From positions 47,487 through 111,486 of the forward strand of contig NZ_JACJTD010000026.1 in assembly GCF_014698505.1 (NCBI RefSeq): DNA of 64,000 nt. The letters are read 5' to 3'. The notes under the pieces were generated by a model, which saw only the letters and a list, made by a program, of their open reading frames with translations, was not told where the DNA came from and did not search any database. Positions 35,599 to 44,721 of this stretch are shown here, piece by piece. The stretch comes from Nostoc foliaceum FACHB-393. GTDB lineage: Bacteria > Cyanobacteriota > Cyanobacteriia > Cyanobacteriales > Nostocaceae. Position 1 is the first letter of the stretch; each line of letters opens with the position of its first letter. Both the position numbers and the translations under genes were made by a program.

Positions 35599-37113
35599 AT
35601 GCCAAACGAAGCTGCTAACCAGGAGCAAAGTTTCCTGATCGATTTATTAAGAGCAACTTATCAGAATCAGGAAATCTATCCAATATTACAACATAACTTA
35701 AGCAAACTCAACGAAAATTTAGCTTTAATTTTGCGAAAATGGGTAAGCGATCGCTTTGCTCAAGAACCTGCAATTGCTATTAATTTAGCGAGAGTCCTTA
35801 TCAAATTGAGTCCCATTATTCAAGAGTTTGAACAAGGGAACCCTGCGAGTAATCTAGAAATTGCGATCGCTGGTTATGAATCAGTTTTACAAGTGTGTAC
35901 CCATGAGGCTTTTCCCAAAGAATGGGATATCGTCCAGCAAGCTTTGGTAACAGCTTATCAGCAACGCCAGCAAATTCTCTCCAGAACTATTGGTGAAGTT
36001 CGGGAGCAGACTGTTCAAACCCAGTGTCAAATTAATACATTAACTGAGCAATTACAAGAAGAATTACAACAAGCAAAGCTGCAAGTCAATGACTTAAAAA
36101 CAACAATTGCACAGTTAAAACAGGAAGTAATTAGTTCCGAGTCAACGCAAGAAATAACCTCTTTAATCGCTGAGTTTAAAGAGTTGAAGCAGCGTCAAAT
36201 TCGTGTAGAGCAGGTTACTGCCACCGTTCATACTACACCTAAGATTGAGCAGTTTAACACAGCTATTTTTTATGATATTGAAAACTTAACAATGGGTAGA
36301 AGCAACCCTAACTTAAATTTTTCTCTGAAACAAATTCAAACAAATCTGGAAAATACTAGCTTAGTTAATAAAATTGCTATCCAATGTGCTTATGCTGACT
36401 GGAGTGATTCTCGATTAAGGCTACTCAAGAATGAAATTCAAGAACTTGGCATTGAAGCAATTCAAATTTTTGATTACAGTCATAAACGGAATGCAGCAGA
36501 TATGCAACTAGCCATTGATGTGATGGAATTAGCCCAAAGTCGTCCTACGTTGCAAGTTTTCGTTATTGTATCAGGTGATGGTGCATTTGCCGCTTTAGCT
36601 AAAAAGCTTCATGAATATGGAAAGACTGTAATTGGATGTGCTTACGAAGGACAAATTAATCGGGTTCTCAAGTCTGTTTGCGATCGCTTTATACCTATAC
36701 CTGCTCCCCAAGCAAAAATAGAGGAGATTCCAATTCATCAAGTAAATAGCGATAGTTCATTAAATGATGATATTTTAGTACTAACCAAGAAAGCTTTGCA
36801 GGAATTAAAGCAGAATTTTGAGCACTTAAATCTGCTTAAACAAGGTGGCATTCATATACCTCAAATTCACAAAATATTGAGAGAAAAAATTCCATGCTTT
36901 GACCAAAAAAGAGAAAAGCATGGTGAAAAGTTAACAAACTTTTTAAAAAAAGTAATTGAAGGAACAGATATTTGTCTATCGATTGAGAACAATAAATTAG
37001 TTTTGAGAGAAATTTTAACGATAGGCTCTACAGGCTCATCAAATAAAGTTTTGAAAGGTGTAACTGACTCTAGCAGTAACTTCAAAGAGATTGTAGTAGC
37101 TGGTAAATCTTAA
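35599..37113 (+). CDS. NYN-domain RNase-like protein with CHAT/TPR-type N-terminus and OST-HTH-like C-terminus
   Basis: A 504-aa soluble protein. Residues ~10-125 resemble the helical/TPR unit that precedes CHAT domains in cyanobacteria (LEIAIAGYESVLQVCTHEAF then PKEWDIVQQALVTAYQQR). A coiled coil runs ~135-205. Residues ~220-367 are a NYN (PIN-like, LabA/DUF88) domain: D226 in FYDIENL, D301 and D307 in ADMQLAIDVME, D327 in VSGDGAF, all metal-binding acids present, so an active RNase is plausible. Residues ~393-475 look like an OST-HTH/LOTUS RNA-binding module (GGIHIPQIHKILREKIPCF). Role unknown; RNA processing or a defence function is inference. It is 63 bp after the M15 gene. Confidence 0.78.
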   Translation: MPNEAANQEQSFLIDLLRATYQNQEIYPILQHNLSKLNENLALILRKWVSDRFAQEPAIAINLARVLIKLSPIIQEFEQGNPASNLEIAIAGYESVLQVCTHEAFPKEWDIVQQALVTAYQQRQQILSRTIGEVREQTVQTQCQINTLTEQLQEELQQAKLQVNDLKTTIAQLKQEVISSESTQEITSLIAEFKELKQRQIRVEQVTATVHTTPKIEQFNTAIFYDIENLTMGRSNPNLNFSLKQIQTNLENTSLVNKIAIQCAYADWSDSRLRLLKNEIQELGIEAIQIFDYSHKRNAADMQLAIDVMELAQSRPTLQVFVIVSGDGAFAALAKKLHEYGKTVIGCAYEGQINRVLKSVCDRFIPIPAPQAKIEEIPIHQVNSDSSLNDDILVLTKKALQELKQNFEHLNLLKQGGIHIPQIHKILREKIPCFDQKREKHGEKLTNFLKKVIEGTDICLSIENNKLVLREILTIGSTGSSNKVLKGVTDSSSNFKEIVVAGKS

Positions 37114-37390
37114 TATTAATTATTTGTGAAACTTTATAAGATCAAGCTTGTTGAGGCAAGAAGCTTAAACACCTTGTTAAAGATTTTTATATCCTAGATG
37201 TAGAGCGGCTTGTTGTTAAACATCGCAACCTACAATATTAGAATTTACGCAACAATAACCAAAACACTGATTTTTATGTAGGGGCAATTTATGAATTACC
37301 CCTACAGCGTTTATTTTTGTCTAAGTCCTAGATGTAATCAAATAGCTCCTCTAGTTTGAGCAAAATATTAATTGAAAAGTCGATTTAGTA

Positions 37391-37753
37391 TTACTTCACT
37401 TCGTTGGGTTCAAACTTTGTCACCTTACCTTTCTTAATTGCTACAATCACATCGTAGTGTGAACAGTAAGCGAATGTGACATCATTGGTTTTGTTATAAA
37501 GGTTAACTACATGACCTGCACCACCTAGCTGGATACCGATTGGCTCCAAGTCAGCAAAAAAGAAACGACGCAGTTGATCACCACTACCAATCTGACTCTT
37601 ACTCTTAGTAAGCAAATCTAGTTTCTGTGCTATAGACATTTCTTCGGCTGCTGATGCTTGGACTAATAAGGGATTGATCACCTTTAATGGTGCGTCCCAA
37701 ACTGTAAAAAAACTAACCAAAGCAAAACTTGTAAGTATGGGCGCGAGTTTCAT
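37391..37753 (-). CDS. Small secreted protein of unknown function
   Basis: A 120-aa protein with signal peptide MKLAPILTSFALVSFFTVWD, cleavage probably after ASA (~residues 33-35, before AEEMS). The mature part is mixed alpha/beta with one Cys (AYCSHYDVIVAIKKGKV). GAGGAG precedes the ATG (minus strand), supporting the start at 37753. No family recognised; periplasmic location follows from the signal. It stands alone between the NYN gene and the DMT transporter. Confidence 0.7.
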   Translation of the reverse strand: MKLAPILTSFALVSFFTVWDAPLKVINPLLVQASAAEEMSIAQKLDLLTKSKSQIGSGDQLRRFFFADLEPIGIQLGGAGHVVNLYNKTNDVTFAYCSHYDVIVAIKKGKVTKFEPNEVK

Positions 37754-38009
37754 TTGTGACTCCTCTTGTTTGTTTTATCCTGAACATCCCAAGCATCTCA
37801 GGCGGGAGTGAGAACCTATTGAAACTAAGCCACTATTTTTATGAATTTATCCCTTGAGAAAATTTAGTTTATTCTCATCGCTTTCTCAGTTAATGATGGT
37901 ATCTGAAAATCACAGCATAATTTAAGTATTTTCTCAACAAAACCTCATTTTTAACTGAATGAGAGCAACTTAATATAATGAGCAATGCTTTCATTGCAAT
38001 CGTGTTATT

Positions 38010-39068
38010 GTGACTAGACCCAAAAGACCACATCGCCTAATCCATAGAGTTTCGGGACAAACATATCTCTGGCTAGCAATGGTAATTTTTGCAGCTTCTG
38101 GCGCAGTTACTCGGAAGCTAACAGAAATTGGTGCTGAACATTTTATCGGCAATCGCAATCCGATTTCTTTGTGTAATGTTTTATTCGTGGGAAACCTTTG
38201 CGCCTTGATACTTCTGCTCCTAATCTATGGGCGACAGTGGAACAAAGCTACTTTGAAGCAATTCTCAAGGACGGATTGGGTCAGTCTAACAGCAGTAGCT
38301 ATTTTATCAGGAGCCTTAGCCCCTGGCTTAATTTTTCAGGCATTAGCACTCACAGGAGTGAACAATGTCATCTTGGTGGGACGTTTGGAACCGCCTCTAA
38401 CTCTGGCTTTATCAGTCTGGTTATTGAAAGAACGCGTAAATATTTGGGAATTTATCGGAGCGATCGCAGCGTTTATCGGTGTTATCCTAACGATCATTCT
38501 TCAGCCTCCAGAAGAAACCATGATGAACATGGGAGGTTTCGGTTTAGGAATAGGGGAAATTTTAGCAGCAGTAGGATCTGTGGCCATAGCCGCTTCTACA
38601 ATTCTTGGTAAGAAATACCTTTCGCAGATACCTTTGGGAATCTATAGCATTTTTCGGACTGCACTAGGAACCGTAATCTTTTTCTTCATTGCTTTAGTCC
38701 TCTATGGTAGCGATCATTTTGCTGATGTTCTCTCACCGTTCTTGTGGCAATGGATGTTTCTCTATGGTGGGTTAATTGTGGTACTAGGTCAGTCTTTTTG
38801 GATTAAAGGCTTGAAAACTGCCACTGTATCTATGGCTTCCTTAGTTAGCTCATTTAGCCCAATTGCAGGCATCCTAGCAGCTTATTTAATTTTAGGTGAA
38901 GCCCCAACCCTACCTCAATATATTGGTGGTAGCGTGATTTTAGTAGGCATATTCTTGAGCCAGCTTGGCACTTGGCATAAGATTACTAACAGAGTTGCAT
39001 CTGAGAAAGTGAATTCTACTCCAGCAAAGCAACAGGTAGAAACTGGTATGGGATTCAAGGGAATTTAA
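38010..39068 (+). CDS. EamA/DMT-superfamily transporter
   Basis: A 352-aa inner-membrane protein with about ten hydrophobic helices in two EamA repeats (first ending ERVNIWEFIGAIAAFIGVIL, second with APTLPQYIGGSVILVGIFL). The paired ending LLKERVNxWEFxGA and LGEAPTxPQYIGG is the DMT signature. It exports or imports a small metabolite; substrate not predictable. The start is the GTG at 38010, shortly before the first helix, leaving a basic 25-residue N-terminus. The C-terminal 30 residues are polar. Not in an operon. A longer-than-average loop (TRKLTEIGAEHFIGNRNP) follows helix 1. Confidence 0.85.
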   Translation: MTRPKRPHRLIHRVSGQTYLWLAMVIFAASGAVTRKLTEIGAEHFIGNRNPISLCNVLFVGNLCALILLLLIYGRQWNKATLKQFSRTDWVSLTAVAILSGALAPGLIFQALALTGVNNVILVGRLEPPLTLALSVWLLKERVNIWEFIGAIAAFIGVILTIILQPPEETMMNMGGFGLGIGEILAAVGSVAIAASTILGKKYLSQIPLGIYSIFRTALGTVIFFFIALVLYGSDHFADVLSPFLWQWMFLYGGLIVVLGQSFWIKGLKTATVSMASLVSSFSPIAGILAAYLILGEAPTLPQYIGGSVILVGIFLSQLGTWHKITNRVASEKVNSTPAKQQVETGMGFKGI

Positions 39069-39204
39069 AGTGGAAAAAAAGCTGATGTCTTAAACCTTTG
39101 CGTTATTTTTAACTGTACAGTTATGAATGCCCTGCTGCATTACTGCATTAATACATACAGCACTGCGAAAGCAAACCACCCCTTCCAAATCAGTAAAACC
39201 CTTG

Positions 39205-39270
39205 TGGTATAAGAATTACGAATTACGTTAGCGTAGCGGGGCGAAGCCCATTACGAATTACGAATTCTGC
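39205..39270. repeat. Dispersed gaattacgaatt repeat
   Basis: Two gaattacgaatt words flank a short GC block (cgtagcggggcgaagcc); the same words occur at 2735-2842. It lies in the 292-bp gap between the DMT transporter and the DUF2996 gene, which shows nothing else. Confidence 0.55.
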
Positions 39271-39360
39271 CCTGCTGCACTAGTATGTCAAAATGAAAAT
39301 ACCCGATACATCAAGGTGAGCGATCGCTCCGAAAGCTAGATTAAAGGATTGACCTGAGCA

Positions 39361-40020
39361 ATGGCAGACCCAACCAATCACAATCAAGCGGGAGAAGTAG
39401 CTCCCAGCACTGTTGACAAGCAAGCTCCCAGTGTGGCTGAAGAACACGCTCCTAGTACAGATTCACCCGAAGCTACAGACCTTCCTACTGCTAACACGCC
39501 AGACCCTAAAGCCGCAAACCCCGAAGATAACCCCAATGCTGCTAAACCAGCTGCTGCATCACCCAAGCGAGAAAAAGCCGCCGCCGCAGCAACAGGAGAA
39601 AAACCCGCAGCCGCAGCTAAAGCCGCCAAAAAGGAAAAAGCCCCATCTGTTGAAGATAAGCCATTTGTAGAGTTCATTGAGCAAGACTACTTGCCAGCTT
39701 TACAAAAAGCGATCGCTCAACAAGGTGTGCAAGATTTACAGGTGTCTTTTGCCAAGCAGAAAGTTCCAATCACTGGCTTTGAATCTGCTGAAGAATGCTG
39801 GCAAATTATTGGCAGTTGGAAAGAAAAAGGTCAGCGTCAGTTTAACCTGTATTTCCCCGAAGAAGATATTCAAGGGAAAAAGGGATTTTCCTGTAATGAA
39901 GGCAAAAAACCTAGCACTCTTGAGTCATTCTTGATCGATGAGCGCAAAATTACCCTCGATTTGTTGGTCTTTGGCTTAGTTCAGCGTTTGGATGGACAAA
40001 AGTGGCTAGGTATAAATTAG
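39361..40020 (+). CDS. DUF2996-family protein with Ala/Pro-rich N-terminus
   Basis: A 219-aa soluble protein. The first ~95 residues are low complexity (Ala, Pro, Lys, Glu; AAAAKAAKKEKAP). The conserved ~120-aa domain (VEFIEQDYLPALQKAIAQQ, QVSFAKQKVPI, CWQIIGSWKEKGQRQFNLYF, LESFLIDERKITLDLLVFG, RLDGQKWLGIN) matches DUF2996, found in cyanobacteria and plants. The function is unknown. No signal peptide. The repetitive N-terminus likely varies in length between strains. It is convergent with the TM2 gene 60 bp away, across a cluster of cattagt words. Confidence 0.85.
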   Translation: MADPTNHNQAGEVAPSTVDKQAPSVAEEHAPSTDSPEATDLPTANTPDPKAANPEDNPNAAKPAAASPKREKAAAAATGEKPAAAAKAAKKEKAPSVEDKPFVEFIEQDYLPALQKAIAQQGVQDLQVSFAKQKVPITGFESAEECWQIIGSWKEKGQRQFNLYFPEEDIQGKKGFSCNEGKKPSTLESFLIDERKITLDLLVFGLVQRLDGQKWLGIN

Positions 40021-40081
40021 TCATTGGTCATTAGTCATTAGTCATTAGTTTTTTAACAGAAGACAAATGACTAATGATAAT

Positions 40082-40576
40082 TTAAAGTTCATGGAAATGG
40101 TAGATAACGGCTCCAGTATTGGGGTCGTTATCTATTTTCACGTAACCAGATTTGTACATCTCATTGAGAGTAGCTTCAACTTCAGCAAAGCTAGCTCCCG
40201 TGAACTTTACGCCTTGAGTAACAGTTAAAATACCACCTTTATTTTCTGCCGCTTCAATCAGTTTAATCATCAGTTGATTGCCTGTTGGGCGGTGGACTTG
40301 AGAGGCAACCACTGCTTGATTTAACGGCACACCCAAGGGAGATACACCCGCTTTTAATCTCAGTTTGCGTTCATATTCGTCAACCATGCCAGGGATAAGA
40401 AGCAGATCCACGGTCTGCCCTATGTAAAACAAACCAAAAGTACACAGCCACAACAAACCCGTCCCTATTTTGCCATTGTATAAGCGGTGTAGCCCTCCCA
40501 AGCCGAAAAATCCGACTGCACACAAAATATAAGAGACAAGGAGTCGGTCTTTCTGTTGATTGTTTTCAAGATTCAT
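40082..40576 (-). CDS. TM2-domain membrane protein
   Basis: A 164-aa protein from the ATG at 40576 (an in-frame GTG at 40639 would add 21 polar residues). The TM2 domain has two helices with the signature GGLHRLYNGKIGTGLLWLCT and a DRF-like acidic residue in QTVDLLLIPGMVDEYER. The C-terminal ~70 residues (LMIKLIEAAENKGGILTVTQ, VEATLNEMYKSGYV) look like a winged-helix tail. The function of TM2 proteins in bacteria is unknown. No neighbour suggests a role. Upstream is the 366-bp gap that also holds the acsF promoter. Confidence 0.8.
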   Translation of the reverse strand: MNLENNQQKDRLLVSYILCAVGFFGLGGLHRLYNGKIGTGLLWLCTFGLFYIGQTVDLLLIPGMVDEYERKLRLKAGVSPLGVPLNQAVVASQVHRPTGNQLMIKLIEAAENKGGILTVTQGVKFTGASFAEVEATLNEMYKSGYVKIDNDPNTGAVIYHFHEL

Positions 40577-40942
40577 CTTGTTTTCAACCCTTTGGATTTG
40601 CTCTTGTTGTCGGAGATGGGTTTTCCATGTTGTAGTCACAACTACAGAAAATTACTGAGTTAAAAGTGCTTGAAAATACAAGGAATGCGTGCTGCTCCAC
40701 TTGATGGAAACAGTTCTAATCACTGAACTACGTTTATTTGACTACTAATCCGCGATTCTTGGTTCCGTAAACATTGAATGATTGTTGCAACTCTTAATCT
40801 TTTGCTTACAAATTTCTCACCCGCACCTTGGTAGACTGAACTTTATACAATTGGATTATTGTGGGCTGTTACGCCTTGCCAGAGCTTTAACCTTGGCTTT
40901 CTGGTCTACTTAAGATAATAAAGACGAAAGAGCAATCAAGAC
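40577..40942. promoter_or_regulatory. Divergent intergenic region upstream of acsF
   Basis: About 366 bp between the divergent TM2 and acsF genes; it must contain the acsF promoter. Just before the ATG is gacgaaagagcaatcaagac, only a weak ribosome binding site. No repeat elements or recognisable operators were found by eye. Confidence 0.4.
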
Positions 40943-42019
40943 ATGGTAGATTCCCTCAAAAAACCAGGCTTTGAAGAAATCCGGCCAGGGATTAAAGTCC
41001 CGGCAAAAGAAACCCTGTTAACACCTCGGTTTTATACTACCGATTTTGATGAAATGGCGCGGATGGATATCTCCGTCAATGAAGACGAGTTACAAGCCAT
41101 TCTCGAAGAGTTCCGCACCGACTACAACCGCCATCACTTTGTTCGGGATGCCGAGTTTGACCAATCCTGGGATCATATTGACGGGGAAACTCGTAAATTG
41201 TTTGTTGAATTTCTAGAACGTTCTTGTACAGCAGAGTTTTCCGGCTTTTTGCTGTATAAAGAACTTGGCCGTCGCTTGAAAGGAAAAAGCCCCGTCTTGG
41301 CAGAGTGCTTTAACCTGATGTCACGGGATGAAGCACGTCACGCTGGCTTTTTGAACAAAGCTTTGTCTGACTTTAATCTGTCCCTAGATTTAGGGTTTTT
41401 GACTAAGAGCCGTAGTTATACCTTCTTTAAACCGAAATTCATCTTCTACGCTACTTATCTTTCTGAGAAAATCGGTTATTGGCGCTATATCACCATTTAT
41501 CGCCATTTAGAAGCGCATCCCGAAGACCGGGTTTATCCAATCTTCCGGTTCTTTGAGAACTGGTGTCAAGATGAAAACCGTCACGGCGATTTCTTTGATG
41601 CGATCATGAAATCCCAGCCGCAAATATTGAATGATTGGAAAGCAAAGCTGTGGAGTCGCTTCTTCCTATTGTCTGTGTTTGCGACAATGTATCTCAATGA
41701 CATCCAACGCAAGGACTTTTATGCCACCCTTGGATTGGATGCGCGAGAATATGACATCCATGTAATTAAGAAGACTAACGAAAACGCAGGTCGCGTATTC
41801 CCACTGATGCTGGATGTAGAAAATCCAGAGTTTTATCAGCGGTTGGATACTTGTATAAGCAATAACGAGAAGTTGGGTGCGATCGCTAACTCCAACACTC
41901 CCAAATTCCTGCAATTCTTCCAAAAACTGCCACTTTACATCTCCAATGGCTGGCAGTTATTGCGGTTGTACCTGATGAAACCGATTGATACTGTTTCTGC
42001 TCAAGGAGCAGTTCGTTAA
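40943..42019 (+). CDS. acsF: Mg-protoporphyrin IX monomethyl ester oxidative cyclase
   Basis: A 358-aa di-iron oxidase that forms the isocyclic ring of chlorophyll under oxygen. It has the two di-iron ligand motifs SRDEARHAGF and CQDENRHGDF, each DExRH, plus FVEFLERSCTAEFSGFLLYKE. N-terminal AKETLLTPRFYTTDFDEM is the family signature. Length equals that of cyanobacterial AcsF (ChlE). In Nostoc and Synechocystis there are two copies, oxic and micro-oxic; which one this is cannot be decided here. Membrane association is by amphipathic contact; no true TM helix. A very good terminator follows at 42049-42081. Confidence 0.96.
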   Translation: MVDSLKKPGFEEIRPGIKVPAKETLLTPRFYTTDFDEMARMDISVNEDELQAILEEFRTDYNRHHFVRDAEFDQSWDHIDGETRKLFVEFLERSCTAEFSGFLLYKELGRRLKGKSPVLAECFNLMSRDEARHAGFLNKALSDFNLSLDLGFLTKSRSYTFFKPKFIFYATYLSEKIGYWRYITIYRHLEAHPEDRVYPIFRFFENWCQDENRHGDFFDAIMKSQPQILNDWKAKLWSRFFLLSVFATMYLNDIQRKDFYATLGLDAREYDIHVIKKTNENAGRVFPLMLDVENPEFYQRLDTCISNNEKLGAIANSNTPKFLQFFQKLPLYISNGWQLLRLYLMKPIDTVSAQGAVR

Positions 42020-42048
42020 GTTATAACAGATTTGCAAAAGCTTTAGTT

Positions 42049-42081
42049 AGTGGTTCTGCAACCAGCAGAACCACTTTTTTT
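42049..42081 (+). terminator. Rho-independent terminator of acsF
   Basis: Perfect 11-bp stem agtggttctgc (42049-42059) and gcagaaccact (42065-42075) with a 5-base loop aacca, followed directly by six T. It ends acsF transcription and shows that the ATP-grasp trio has a separate promoter; the in-frame start at 42050 for the next gene is therefore wrong. Confidence 0.95.
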
Positions 42082-42166
42082 GGCCGAAATATTACCCTTA
42101 GGGGTACTACTCGTCAATAAGTCTAGGCAGTTAAGTTTGATATGTAGTTTCGCTGTGTACAAACAG

Positions 42167-43036
42167 ATGACAGACATATCAAACGGAATTGGAATCATTA
42201 GACAAAGACCAACTTTAGTCTCAACCTTTGAACTGCTAGTAAAGCCAATTACACCAGTTACTGCTCCTGGTGGCGGGGCTGTTGCTCGCACAGTTGTCCA
42301 AGGTTACTTTTTAACCATCGCCAATACTAGCAGCTCCAATGTAAGATTGACGCTGCAATTCACTGCAACTACACCGCAATTAAATGTAGCCGATACCGTA
42401 ACAATCAGCGATGTCACAGGAGCTAACAATTTTAGTGATCTAATCCCTGTTGCAGGCGATCCCAACAGATTTACCTTCAGTGTAGGCATTTCAGCCAACG
42501 ACACAGCTTTAGTTACCTTACTACCTGATGTCACCAAGCCAGAGATATTACAAGCAGCAAACCTAGAAATTCGCGGGTATGTGGAAATCTTAGTAAATTC
42601 TCCCTCTGCGGCAACTCCAGTTAATCTGCTGTTAACGCCTGAACAGAGAGGTACATTCCTACCTCAAGATTTAACTATTCGCAATCTTGACTTCGATCAA
42701 TTAGCCTATTCTCTGCCCACATCTACTGGTGGAAGCTTGTTTACGCTGACAGGGCCGCTAGCGTTGAAAAGTACTAAGGAACTGAAGATAGAAGTCAAAG
42801 AATTCGAGAAAGTTCAGAAAGATAAAGACTTCGAGAAAATTCAGGCTGAAAAACTCCCTGAGACAAGTCAAGTTGAAAATCTGGCTTCAGCAAATGGTTC
42901 AAATGACCTACAGCGGCTAATCGGTCTGATGGCTCAACGTCTTGATCAAATAGAACAGGCAAATGGGCAATCTTTCATCCAGCCCCAAGAACGCCCAAAT
43001 GTCGGTCAACAAGTAGTTAATCAACCAAGGAATTAA
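42167..43036 (+). CDS. Beta-rich protein of unknown function, first gene of ATP-grasp cluster
   Basis: A 289-aa protein from the ATG at 42167 (MTDISNGIGII). Residues ~20-200 are beta-strand rich, without cysteines, resembling a fibronectin/Ig-like sandwich (TFELLVKPITPVTAPGGG, VVQGYFLTIANTSSSNVR, NLEIRGYVEILVNSP). The C-terminus is charged and helical (KELKIEVKEFEKVQKDKDF) followed by a Gln/Asn-rich end. No signal peptide. It lies 6 bp before the next gene, whose own frame begins at GTG 43043, so the three genes form an operon. It may be a substrate, carrier or structural protein for the ATP-grasp ligase (inference). No known family recognised. Confidence 0.7.
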   Translation: MTDISNGIGIIRQRPTLVSTFELLVKPITPVTAPGGGAVARTVVQGYFLTIANTSSSNVRLTLQFTATTPQLNVADTVTISDVTGANNFSDLIPVAGDPNRFTFSVGISANDTALVTLLPDVTKPEILQAANLEIRGYVEILVNSPSAATPVNLLLTPEQRGTFLPQDLTIRNLDFDQLAYSLPTSTGGSLFTLTGPLALKSTKELKIEVKEFEKVQKDKDFEKIQAEKLPETSQVENLASANGSNDLQRLIGLMAQRLDQIEQANGQSFIQPQERPNVGQQVVNQPRN

Positions 43037-43042
43037 GCAAGA

Positions 43043-43786
43043 GTGTTGGTTGTTGTTGCCAGTCGTCATGACAAAGCCGCTGAGGCGCTGGTTGCTAATT
43101 GGGCGGCTCATGGTCATGGTGTCAGCCTACTGACACCTGAAGATTTGTCAGTGGTTGGATGGCGACATTACTTGAGTTCTATTGATGGGGAAGCAGGGGA
43201 AGAAAATTCTTCCTCATTCTCCTCAGCAGTGGTAGGTGGGGTTGCGAGTGCTCTCGATCAAATCACCGGCGTTTTGACTCGCCTACCTTCTATTTTTGAA
43301 CAGGAACTTCTGCACATCGTTCCTGAAGACCGGGCATACATCGCTACGGAAATGAATGCTTTTCTAATTGCTTGGTTGTCCAGCTTAAAATGTCCAGTCT
43401 TGAACAGACCAACGCCGACATATTTATTAGGGCCTGCTTGGCGACCTGAACAATGGGTTTATGCGGCTGCTCAACTGGGTATTCCAGTACGTCCGATGCG
43501 ACGGCAAAGTTCAATGTCGGCAAATGTGTGTCCCCAGGTTCTCGAAAAATCTTCGGTAAAGGTGACAGTGGTGGGCGATCGCTGTTTGGGTGAAGTTGAA
43601 AAAACCCTAGCTTCACACGCCAGACGCATCGCTGATGCTGCTCAAGTTGATTTGTTGACTGTTCATTTTAGCAGTAGCGAATCCCCAGCAGAGTTTTTGG
43701 GCGCTGACTTGTGGATTGATATTTCTGCACCAGATGTAGGTGATGCCATACTTGAGTATTTGAGTGGAGGTAATGCCAAATGCTGA
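43043..43786 (+). CDS. Pre-ATP-grasp-like partner protein of unknown function
   Basis: A 247-aa soluble protein with a GTG start at 43043, 6 bp after the previous stop. N-terminus MLVVVASRHDKAAEALVANW has the fold pattern of the pre-ATP-grasp (Rossmann-like) domain of RimK/PylC-type ligases, and LGPAWRPEQWVYAAAQLGIP later fits a second such piece, but no ATP-binding half (no E/N-rich metal motif) is present. The C-terminal ~70 residues (VDLLTVHFSSSESPAEFL) are similar to a ligase N-domain again. It overlaps the ATP-grasp gene by 7 bp, suggesting translational coupling and a complex. Function unknown. Confidence 0.65.
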   Translation: MLVVVASRHDKAAEALVANWAAHGHGVSLLTPEDLSVVGWRHYLSSIDGEAGEENSSSFSSAVVGGVASALDQITGVLTRLPSIFEQELLHIVPEDRAYIATEMNAFLIAWLSSLKCPVLNRPTPTYLLGPAWRPEQWVYAAAQLGIPVRPMRRQSSMSANVCPQVLEKSSVKVTVVGDRCLGEVEKTLASHARRIADAAQVDLLTVHFSSSESPAEFLGADLWIDISAPDVGDAILEYLSGGNAKC

Positions 43787-44721
43787 TTTTATTGTGGGGT
43801 ATTACCGAAGAATCTCCCTTAGCAGCAGTTCACTCAGAATTAACTAGTCTAGGCATACCTTCAGTATTCCTCGACCAACGAGATATTTTAGATACTGAAA
43901 TTGAACTTTCTATAGGCGATCGCTTACAACTACCCGTCCAAGGGCAAATTCGTACTTGGTATCAAAAAATTGATTTGAGTGAAATTACAGCAGCGTATTT
44001 GCGCCCCTATGACTCGCGCCGCCTTCCTCAAATTGCCCAAGCAGGTGCAAATAGTCGAGCTTGGCAACATGCGATCGCAGTTGATGATACCTTAATGTCT
44101 TGGTCGGAAATGACACCCGCCTTTGTCGTTAACCGTCCGTCTGCAATGGCTGCTAATGGCTCTAAACCTTATCAACTAGAGCAAATTCGTTCACTCGGCT
44201 TCAAAGTTCCCGAAACCCTTGTCACCACAGACCCCGAAGCTGTGCGATCTTTTTGGGAACTCCACGGCGACATAATTTATAAATCAATCAGTGGTATTCG
44301 TAGCAAAGTCTCACGTGTGGGAGTTGAGCATCTAGAACGCCTTGATAATGTATCTTGGTGTCCAACTCAGTTTCAGCAGTATATACCCGGTAGAGATTAT
44401 CGCGTTCATGTTGTAGGTAAAGAAATTTTTGCCAGCGAGGTAATTTCTCAAGCTGATGATTACCGCTATGCAGCAGAAAATGATGAATCCACAGAAATCC
44501 GTGCTTGTCATCTTCCTGAAGAAGTAGAACAGCAGTGTAGAGTATTGGCAAAAGCGATAAATTTACCTCTTTGCGGCATTGATTTACGCCGCACACCTGG
44601 AGGGGATTGGTATTGCTTCGAGGTTAATCCTTCACCTGGATTTACTTATTACCAACAGTTTACAGGTCAGCCGATTAGTACTGCGATCGCTAATTTGCTG
44701 GCAGGCAAAAATCGAATCTGA
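43780..44721 (+). CDS. RimK/MvdD-type ATP-grasp ligase
   Basis: A 313-aa ligase. Residues ~1-110 are the pre-ATP-grasp domain (MLILLWGITEESPLAAVHSE; AAYLRPYDSRRLPQ). The ATP-grasp core follows: KPYQLEQIRSLGFKVPETL, IYKSISGIRSKVSRVG (ATP-binding Lys), FQQYIPGRDYRVHVVG, and the metal-binding end CGIDLRRTPGGDWYCFEVNP with E and N ligands. It would join a carboxylate to an amine or hydroxyl by an acyl phosphate. Similar ligases make graspetides (microviridin) or modify proteins; no precursor peptide with a core motif is seen within 1 kb. ATG overlaps the preceding stop. Strongly linked to its two upstream genes. Confidence 0.85.
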   Translation: MLILLWGITEESPLAAVHSELTSLGIPSVFLDQRDILDTEIELSIGDRLQLPVQGQIRTWYQKIDLSEITAAYLRPYDSRRLPQIAQAGANSRAWQHAIAVDDTLMSWSEMTPAFVVNRPSAMAANGSKPYQLEQIRSLGFKVPETLVTTDPEAVRSFWELHGDIIYKSISGIRSKVSRVGVEHLERLDNVSWCPTQFQQYIPGRDYRVHVVGKEIFASEVISQADDYRYAAENDESTEIRACHLPEEVEQQCRVLAKAINLPLCGIDLRRTPGGDWYCFEVNPSPGFTYYQQFTGQPISTAIANLLAGKNRI

